Source: Nitrosopumilaceae archaeon (GTDB taxonomy: Archaea; Thermoproteota; Nitrososphaeria; Nitrososphaerales; Nitrosopumilaceae). From it: a DNA stretch of 11,156 nucleotides. Shown piece by piece: positions 6,649 to 11,156 of the stretch. The DNA lies in NCBI GenBank assembly GCA_013867245.1, contig JACENB010000172.1, forward strand, positions 1 through 11,156, written 5' to 3'. The number at the start of each line of letters is the position of its first letter. The first letter of the stretch is position 1. Both the position numbers and the translations under genes were made by a program. The notes beneath the pieces were generated by a model. That model searched no databases. It worked only from the letters and a program-made list of their open reading frames with translations, and was not told the origin of the DNA.

Positions 6649-8112
6649 CTATTTTCCAAATGCTTCAATTTTAGCAAATGATGCATCCAATCTTTGATGT
6701 AATGACTTGTTCCATTCATCAAATCCTGATGGATCTTTTGGATAATTATTGTAATGTTCAACTAACCATTGATTTTCTGAAGATGTGTACTTTAGTCCCT
6801 TTGCAACTGTTTGATTTAGCGCTCCTCTGATTATCATTCCGACTTTCCCTAATCCTGAAAAGTCTGGGTGTTCTCCTTTACTAATTGCTTCAACATCCAA
6901 ATTTCCCAAAAAGTGTTTCATACCATAACTGATTTGTTCATTATTCATTTGTTGTACTAATCTTCTAAAAAGTTCCAGACCTGCTGTTTTGTATCCGTAC
7001 TCTTTAATGAAATCTAAATTGTATTGCCATAGTGATGCTTCAGATGTATCATTTGCTTGTAATGCTTCAGCTACATTTTTCCCAAGAATTGTTCCTGCAA
7101 TTAATGCTGGTCCAATTCCTCCTGCATCAATTGGTTTTGGCATCCATGCAGCATCTCCAACCATCATGTATCCTCCGGAAACCATACATTCATTTTGTCT
7201 TCTTACTGAAACTTGGAAAATTCCAGAATGATTATTTCCTAAAGTGTCTGTAGGGTCTTCTGAAAGTTTAGCATTTGTAATTGCTGTATTTCTTTGAAGA
7301 TATTCTTTCATTAATGATTCGACATTATCTTTTTTGCCTAATCTTTTGTTTCTTTTCTCTAAAAATGCTTTTTCAACACCTAAACCAATGTTAACTTTAG
7401 TTTCTGATTTTGGAAATACCCATCCATATCCACCTGGTGCAATATCTTGATCTAAATGAATAATACAATAATCTGGATCAAATTCTGTAAGATCTTTTTG
7501 GCCTGGCTCGAAATCCATTATGTATCTTCCAGTAATTTCTAAATCTTCAATGTTGATTCTCTTTTCAACTTTAGTTGAGTTCTTTAGTCCATTTCTTAGA
7601 ATAGATGTTACACCTGTAGCATCAATAACTAATTTTGATGTTTTTTTGTAAGGCTGTTTTGTTTTGTTATTTGTTCCTTCAACTCCAATAACTTGTTGAC
7701 CATCATAAATTAAACCTGTTAAACCAATTTCATGTTCAAATTCAATCCCCATTTTTTTACATCTTTCATTTTGAATTCTTGGTAATTCTGTACGATTTAA
7801 CATAAATCCGTCTCCGTCAAATGGAATTGCTGTTTCTCTATCTGGTGAAAATGCCATTACTCCTTTAACATCATGTTCAATCTCCGGATTTGTCCATTGA
7901 ACTTTGATTCTTTCTGACATGAAATCTACTGCCTCTTTTGAACATGCATCTCCACAGACCCATCCTGCTAGTCCTTTTCTACCAGGTAGAGTTTCTGGAT
8001 TTCGATCAACTACAAGAATTTTTAGATTTTGATTAGAATAATGTGAAATGGACTGTGCTGTAATCGTGCCTGCTAGTCCTCCTCCTGCTATAATTACGTC
8101 GTAATCTGCCAT
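6649..8112 (-). CDS. Geranylgeranyl reductase-family FAD oxidoreductase
   Basis: A 487-residue flavoprotein of the geranylgeranyl reductase family, which saturates double bonds of isoprenoid chains; in archaea the main role is reducing digeranylgeranyl glycerophospholipids to make saturated membrane lipids. Visible motifs are the N-terminal FAD dinucleotide-binding GGGLAG (10-15) with acidic Asp36, WVCGDACSK with Cys53, DATG (164-167), the family hallmark PGGYGWVFP (226-234), and the second FAD motif GDAAWMPKP (319-327) followed by GGIGPA. The C-terminal ~100 residues are helical, as in other members. An ATG start is supported by a TATA box about 27 nt upstream. Some relatives act on chlorophyll or quinone side chains; the archaeal setting favours lipid, but archaea often carry several paralogues, so the exact substrate is open. 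Confidence 0.9.
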   Translation of the reverse strand: MADYDVIIAGGGLAGTITAQSISHYSNQNLKILVVDRNPETLPGRKGLAGWVCGDACSKEAVDFMSERIKVQWTNPEIEHDVKGVMAFSPDRETAIPFDGDGFMLNRTELPRIQNERCKKMGIEFEHEIGLTGLIYDGQQVIGVEGTNNKTKQPYKKTSKLVIDATGVTSILRNGLKNSTKVEKRINIEDLEITGRYIMDFEPGQKDLTEFDPDYCIIHLDQDIAPGGYGWVFPKSETKVNIGLGVEKAFLEKRNKRLGKKDNVESLMKEYLQRNTAITNAKLSEDPTDTLGNNHSGIFQVSVRRQNECMVSGGYMMVGDAAWMPKPIDAGGIGPALIAGTILGKNVAEALQANDTSEASLWQYNLDFIKEYGYKTAGLELFRRLVQQMNNEQISYGMKHFLGNLDVEAISKGEHPDFSGLGKVGMIIRGALNQTVAKGLKYTSSENQWLVEHYNNYPKDPSGFDEWNKSLHQRLDASFAKIEAFGK

Positions 8113-8135
8113 GCTATCATAACTTGTTCATCCGT

Positions 8136-8143
8136 ATTTATAA
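8136..8143 (-). promoter_or_regulatory. TATA box of the geranylgeranyl reductase gene
   Basis: TTATAAAT on the - strand, centred about 27 nt upstream of the ATG at 8112, predicts a leaderless transcript. The element sits in a nearly symmetrical AT tract, so a divergent start on the + strand toward the GC-rich segment is conceivable. Confidence 0.6.
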
Positions 8144-8188
8144 TAAACCATGTTACACAAATGAAATTTCTTTTATCATTATTTGATT

Positions 8189-8267
8189 AATTTGGGGTCG
8201 GTTCGTCGCGGCGTCTTCAAGGCGTTAGCTCAGACTGGAGCGGCTGTTATTTCCTCATTCCCAAATT
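8189..8267. ncRNA. Candidate structured RNA of unknown class
   Basis: A GC-rich island in an AT-rich gap: bases 8194-8245 are 34/52 G or C (65%), about double the surroundings. It is bounded by a perfect 8-bp inverted repeat, AATTTGGG (8189-8196) and CCCAAATT (8260-8267). Inside, as + strand RNA, GGCGU (8210-8214) pairs with GCGUU (8222-8226), partly by G-U, around a 7-nt loop CUUCAAG; GCUC (8228-8231) can pair with GAGC (8238-8241). UAGCUCAGACUGG (8226-8238) resembles a tRNA D-arm, but no full cloverleaf can be built. The G-U pairs favour the + strand, though the strand is not settled. It could be a small regulatory RNA, a tRNA remnant or an RNA element of a neighbouring gene. A short TTG-started frame over it overlaps the next gene and looks spurious. 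Confidence 0.45.
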
Positions 8268-8288
8268 GGATAATCGATCTATTCCTAT

Positions 8289-8720
8289 TTAATTTAGATG
8301 ACTCTGAAATAATTCTGAAAAAACATCATGAGTATTTTTTTTGTTATATACTGGAGTATGAATTTTAATTTTTATTGTATCTTTTTGACTTAAAACTAGT
8401 TTACCTTGAACCAATTCTTGCTTATCTAATCTCAAATGAAATTTTGAATCTTCAGTTCTTTCTTCAATCTCTTCAATTAATTGACTTACTTGACTAATTG
8501 ATAGTATCTCCAAAAATTTTTTCATAAATGCTTTGGCTTGTTTTTTTACAAGTTTTGTATTTACCATTATGATGGGATTTTCAAAATAACCAGTAGTTTC
8601 TGTCTTGTTGAAAATTTCTTCTTCGATATCAAATATTTCATTAAAAGGTTGTAATATTTTTGTCATATCTTCTGTTGCATGAACAATGACATCAATTGTA
8701 ATTTCTAACTTGTTACTCAT
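8289..8720 (-). CDS. Predicted exosome-associated RNA-binding protein (COG1325/PF01877)
   Basis: A 143-residue archaeal RNA-binding domain protein. Recognisable family features are HATED (14-18) after an alternating first strand, the Gly44...NPI (48-50) strand, and LRLDKQ (96-101) followed by GKLVL and an IKIKI strand. The family was predicted as an exosome-linked subunit from genomic context; direct biochemical evidence is thin. The protein is soluble and starts at an ATG 26 nt after the rps3ae stop, with no clear TATA box between, so it is probably cotranscribed with rps3ae. Residues 29-39 are rich in acidic and hydrophobic amino acids (IFDIEEEIF). The C-terminal ~20 residues are polar and probably flexible. 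Family call fairly secure; the role in RNA decay or ribosome assembly is inferred from neighbours. Confidence 0.8.
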   Translation of the reverse strand: MSNKLEITIDVIVHATEDMTKILQPFNEIFDIEEEIFNKTETTGYFENPIIMVNTKLVKKQAKAFMKKFLEILSISQVSQLIEEIEERTEDSKFHLRLDKQELVQGKLVLSQKDTIKIKIHTPVYNKKNTHDVFSELFQSHLN

Positions 8721-8746
8721 AATTGTAAATAGATAATTCTAATTAC

Positions 8747-9358
8747 TTATGCTTCTAGTAATTTAGTTTCTTTATCTGCAGTTCTGATTAATTTGACTTT
8801 TTCAAGACCTACATGTCTAACTTTGATAACTCGTTTGAATGCAGCCATAAGATCTGAATTGATTTTACTGTAAACTGTGGCTTGTACAAATTGATCAATT
8901 GTCATTTCTGGAACTGTATTGTTAATAATATCTCTAGCAATAATTCTTAGTGCATGTTTTCTAGAAGTATTTAATGCTCTGTAAGTTAAGGCAATTATCT
9001 TAATTCTGAAAACATATCCATCTTTTGTTTTAATGTCAATAATGAAATTAATTTTTGATGAACCTCTTCTAACTAAACTACGCAAAAACTCTTTTGAATA
9101 TTCAAATCTCTTGAAAATTGTTGAAGCTTTCTCCCCATCTACTTTATCAATTTGGAAATAAATTTTGTATTGATGTTGAGAAGGATCCCCTTTAAGAATA
9201 TCAAATAATGTAACCTCGATTACTCTACCTGAAGCATTTTCATCATCTGTAATTGGAACATATGCTAGTGGGACATTGTTAAATGAATCTGGAGCATTAA
9301 CATTTACCCAACGTTTTTCTCTCCACTTGTCCTTAATTCGACCTTTTCTACGTGCCAA
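8747..9358 (-). CDS. rps3ae: 30S ribosomal protein S3Ae (eS1)
   Basis: Small-subunit ribosomal protein of archaea and eukaryotes located near the mRNA exit region of the 30S platform. The 203-residue sequence shows a basic N-terminus (ARRKGRIKDKW), a conserved APDSFNNV segment, GRVIEVTLFDILKGD, FQIDKVDG, and the hallmark SLVRRGSSKI followed by KTKDGYVFRIK. The length is normal for archaeal members. The start is TTG: an in-frame TAA lies two codons upstream, so there is no alternative before it, and a TATA box 26-27 nt upstream puts the transcription start at the TTG. The gene follows serS by about 40 nt and precedes the COG1325 gene, an arrangement in keeping with archaeal translation clusters. 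Confidence 0.96.
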   Translation of the reverse strand: MARRKGRIKDKWREKRWVNVNAPDSFNNVPLAYVPITDDENASGRVIEVTLFDILKGDPSQHQYKIYFQIDKVDGEKASTIFKRFEYSKEFLRSLVRRGSSKINFIIDIKTKDGYVFRIKIIALTYRALNTSRKHALRIIARDIINNTVPEMTIDQFVQATVYSKINSDLMAAFKRVIKVRHVGLEKVKLIRTADKETKLLEA

Positions 9359-9380
9359 TTCTTAACGAGCCTTGAATCCA

Positions 9381-9388
9381 AAATATAA
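9381..9388 (-). promoter_or_regulatory. TATA box of rps3ae
   Basis: TTATATTT in the context CCTTATATTTTGG on the - strand, between the serS stop and the rps3ae start, centred 26-27 nt upstream of the TTG at 9358. It gives rps3ae (and probably the next gene) a promoter separate from the pcc1-serS transcript, with a leaderless mRNA. Confidence 0.6.
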
Positions 9389-9398
9389 GGGTATGTCA

Positions 9399-10664
9399 CT
9401 AGATCTCTTTCTGATTGCCCATATATCCTTGTAATACTTCAGGGATCCGAATATGACCATCTTTTGTTTGAAAATTTTCCATTATAGCTACGAGCACTCT
9501 AGTTGTAGCAATTAATGTACTGTTGAGAGTATGGACATATTGTGTATCTTCATTTGTTTTATCTCTAAATCTAATTTTTAATCTCCTTGCTTGATATTCT
9601 AAACAATTTGAACATGAAACAATTTCTCTGTATGCATTTTGTCCGGCCATCCATGCTTCAATATCATAAGTTTTTGCTGAAATGTTACCTGTATCCCCAG
9701 TAGATAATAACATGACTCTATATGGAATTTCTAATTTTTGATAAAATTCCTCTGCAATTGATAATAATTTTTCATGTTCCTTCCAAGAATCTTCTGGTTT
9801 TGAAAAAACAAATTGTTCAATTTTATCAAATTGATGTACTCGGAAAATTCCTTTTTGATCTCTACCATGTGCTCCTGCTTCTTTTCTAAAACAAGGGCTT
9901 ATTCCTGCATATTTTTTTGGTATGTCTTTCCCTTCGATAATTTCTTTTGAATGCATTGCTGCCATTGCATGTTCAGAAGTTCCAATCATGTACAAATCTT
10001 GATTATCAATTTTGTAAATTACTTCTTCAAAATCTTCTGCAATTACTGCTCCTTCCATTGACTCTCGATTAATCATATATGGAGGCTGAACAATAGAATA
10101 TCCTTTTTCTCTAAGAAAATCTAATCCAAAATTAATTAATGCTTGATTTAATCTAACTAAATCATTTTTTAAATAATAAAATCTTGCACCCGCTACTTTT
10201 GCAGCTCTTTCTAAATCCACCAAGTCTAAATCTTCAGAAATATCTATGTGATCCTTTATTTTAAAATCAAATTTTGGAATATTGCCCCATTTCTTTATTT
10301 CTTTATTTGATTCTTCATCTTCTCCTATTGGAACTGATTCATGGATGAGGTTTGGAATTGATGCTGCTAATTTTAAATATTTTTTTTCAATATCATTTTG
10401 GTCAACTTCTAATTTACTGAGTTCTTCTGAAATATTTTTCATCTCTGCTAAAATTGAAGAAATATCTTCTCCCTTCTTCTTTTTTTCTGAAATATTTAAT
10501 GCAACTTGGTTTTTCTTTTTTCTCAATTCATCCGTTTTAATGATAAATTCTCGTCTTTTTTGATCCGAATCAATTAATCCTTCCAGATCAAAATCTACTG
10601 ATCTTGCTTTTAGCATATCTTTGATAACTTGAGATTTTTCTTTGATTAGTTTGGGATCTAACAT
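9399..10664 (-). CDS. serS: Seryl-tRNA synthetase
   Basis: Charges tRNA-Ser (and tRNA-Sec where present) with serine using ATP. The 421-residue protein has the standard bacterial/eukaryotic-type layout, not the rare methanogenic form: an N-terminal antiparallel coiled-coil arm (about residues 35-100, Lys/Glu-rich) that grips the tRNA, then the class II core. Visible are the TSE serine-binding loop (229-231), motif 2 in CFRKEAGAHGRDQ with Arg260, the DIEAWMAGQNAYREIVSCSN stretch, and motif 3 NSTLIATTRVLVAIMEN with Arg389; the NST variant of motif 3 is usual for archaeal enzymes. The ATG overlaps the pcc1 stop by one base (TAATG) and is preceded at 6 nt by GGTGAT, so it is translated as the downstream gene of an operon. 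Very secure. Confidence 0.97.
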   Translation of the reverse strand: MLDPKLIKEKSQVIKDMLKARSVDFDLEGLIDSDQKRREFIIKTDELRKKKNQVALNISEKKKKGEDISSILAEMKNISEELSKLEVDQNDIEKKYLKLAASIPNLIHESVPIGEDEESNKEIKKWGNIPKFDFKIKDHIDISEDLDLVDLERAAKVAGARFYYLKNDLVRLNQALINFGLDFLREKGYSIVQPPYMINRESMEGAVIAEDFEEVIYKIDNQDLYMIGTSEHAMAAMHSKEIIEGKDIPKKYAGISPCFRKEAGAHGRDQKGIFRVHQFDKIEQFVFSKPEDSWKEHEKLLSIAEEFYQKLEIPYRVMLLSTGDTGNISAKTYDIEAWMAGQNAYREIVSCSNCLEYQARRLKIRFRDKTNEDTQYVHTLNSTLIATTRVLVAIMENFQTKDGHIRIPEVLQGYMGNQKEI

Positions 10665-10906
10665 TATTCAATCACCTTTAATGCAACTTGGATATGTTCT
10701 AATACTTCATCTACTGTGCCTACTAGTTGTTTCATGTTTTCTTTACTCTCAAAATTAAAAATTAGTTTACTATCAACATTTTCAACATAAAGACTCAATC
10801 CTTTTGGAAAATTTACATTATCTGGCTCTAAAGCCTTTTTGACTGCATCAGCCTTTTTTTTGGATATGTTATTCAGAATTACTTGTACTTGACACGTTAA
10901 CGACAT
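10664..10906 (-). CDS. pcc1: KEOPS complex subunit Pcc1
   Basis: The 80-residue dimerisation subunit of the KEOPS complex, which makes the N6-threonylcarbamoyl-adenosine modification at position 37 of ANN-decoding tRNAs; Pcc1 binds Kae1 and helps dock the tRNA. The sequence is a single alpha/beta domain with family marks: an N-terminal strand-helix unit, LEPDN (26-30) then PKGL, a central strand (SKLIFNFES), and TVDEVLEHI (64-72) in the last helix. The stop shares one base with the serS start. Its ATG lies inside the end of the upstream phosphoesterase gene (38-bp overlap), with no Shine-Dalgarno seen, so translation is probably coupled. The neighbourhood of DHHA1 phosphoesterase, Pcc1, SerRS and S3Ae supports the call. 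Confidence 0.88.
   Translation of the reverse strand: MSLTCQVQVILNNISKKKADAVKKALEPDNVNFPKGLSLYVENVDSKLIFNFESKENMKQLVGTVDEVLEHIQVALKVIE
10671..10679 (-). promoter_or_regulatory. Shine-Dalgarno site of serS
   Basis: AAAGGTGAT on the - strand; GGTGAT ends 6 nt before the serS ATG and complements the archaeal 16S 3' end (GAUCACCUCC). It lies in the last codons of pcc1, as expected for a downstream operon gene, unlike the leaderless first genes in this window. Confidence 0.7.
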
Positions 10907-11156
10907 TTACATCTAAATATTTCAAAAATTCGTCCAATTTGTCTTTAGTTATTTTTGCACCTGCTGCACTATCGTGGCCTCCTCCAATACCATCAAATTT
11001 TGCAGCTCCGTTTTTCATCAAATCACTAAGATTAATGCTTGATTTACATCCAAATGATTTTCTTGATGAAAATTTTATTGTATTTTCTTCTGCTCTAGTT
11101 CTGAGAATGATTACTTTTCCCGCATTTTTTGGTGATCCTGCAATTAATGATGATAT
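10869..11156 (-). CDS. DHH/DHHA1-family phosphoesterase, C-terminal end (partial)
   Basis: The - strand frame is open from the right edge to a TAA at 10869-10871, showing the last 95 residues of a gene that begins outside the window. The hallmark is FDGIGGGHDSAAGAKI (GGGH at visible residues 58-61, followed by AAG), the DHHA1 motif of RecJ-like nucleases, oligoribonucleases and related phosphoesterases, where it binds the nucleic-acid or nucleotide substrate. Upstream the strand KVIILRTR and a SSRKSFGCKSSINL stretch also fit DHHA1. In many archaea a RecJ-like phosphoesterase sits beside Pcc1 and ribosomal genes, and one such protein (GAN) joins the replication machinery; which subtype this is needs the missing DHH half. 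The last 13 codons overlap pcc1. Confidence 0.85.
   Translation of the reverse strand: MSSLIAGSPKNAGKVIILRTRAEENTIKFSSRKSFGCKSSINLSDLMKNGAAKFDGIGGGHDSAAGAKITKDKLDEFLKYLDVNVVNVSSTSNSE

Noticed and set aside
8194..8267. Complete tRNA gene
   Set aside because: A D-arm-like and an anticodon-like hairpin are visible, but in the wrong order, and no T-arm or acceptor stem pairs on either strand.
8183..8368. 61-codon + strand frame over the GC-rich segment
   Set aside because: It starts at TTG, runs 80 bp into the opposite-strand RNA-binding gene, and its apparent coding look comes from the GC-rich RNA-like stretch; no family resemblance.
10282..10563. 93-codon + strand frame rich in Phe and Ser
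   Set aside because: This is the reverse of the Lys/Glu-rich coiled-coil arm of SerRS, a typical antisense artefact.

Overview
The window reads as chromosomal DNA of an ammonia-oxidising archaeon of the Nitrososphaeria/Thaumarchaeota, most likely the Nitrosopumilus-like (group I.1a) lineage. The evidence is a strongly AT-rich background (roughly 30% G+C by eye), archaeal information-processing genes (TATA-binding protein, ribosomal protein S3Ae, KEOPS subunit Pcc1, a predicted exosome-associated RNA-binding protein), an archaeal-lipid geranylgeranyl reductase, and TATA boxes about 27 nt upstream of start codons, which implies leaderless mRNAs. The genus is inferred, not shown.

Layout: only the first gene is on the + strand. 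It is a membrane-anchored protein cut by the left edge, with a cytoplasmic N-terminal part, one membrane helix and an outer beta-rich domain; it converges with a 6-bp overlap on a stand-alone PD-(D/E)XK nuclease-like gene. All other genes are on the - strand. Reading down that strand from the right edge, the first block is a translation/RNA cluster: the C-terminal end of a DHH/DHHA1 phosphoesterase (cut by the right edge), pcc1, serS, rps3ae, and a COG1325/PF01877 RNA-binding protein. Next is a 176-bp intergenic region with a short, very GC-rich, foldable segment that no protein gene explains; it is the best candidate for an undescribed RNA. Then come the geranylgeranyl reductase, a MoxR/NorQ-like AAA+ ATPase joined stop-to-start to a VWA (NorD/CbbO-like) protein, a cysteine-synthase-like PLP enzyme fused to a rhodanese domain, an ASCH-domain protein, tbp, and a 73-residue protein of unknown function.

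How the genes work together: the right block serves tRNA charging and modification (SerRS, KEOPS), the ribosome and RNA turnover. The ATPase/VWA pair looks like a two-component remodelling chaperone for an unidentified metalloenzyme. The PLP-rhodanese fusion joins sulfide or cysteine chemistry to persulfide handling in one chain. tbp has its own promoter just inside the gap after the ASCH gene, which points to a shorter N-terminus than the longest open frame. Several starts are TTG, and two of these sit where a leaderless transcript should begin. No insertion sequence, CRISPR array or complete tRNA/rRNA gene was seen, and no gene-free stretch exceeds 300 bases.
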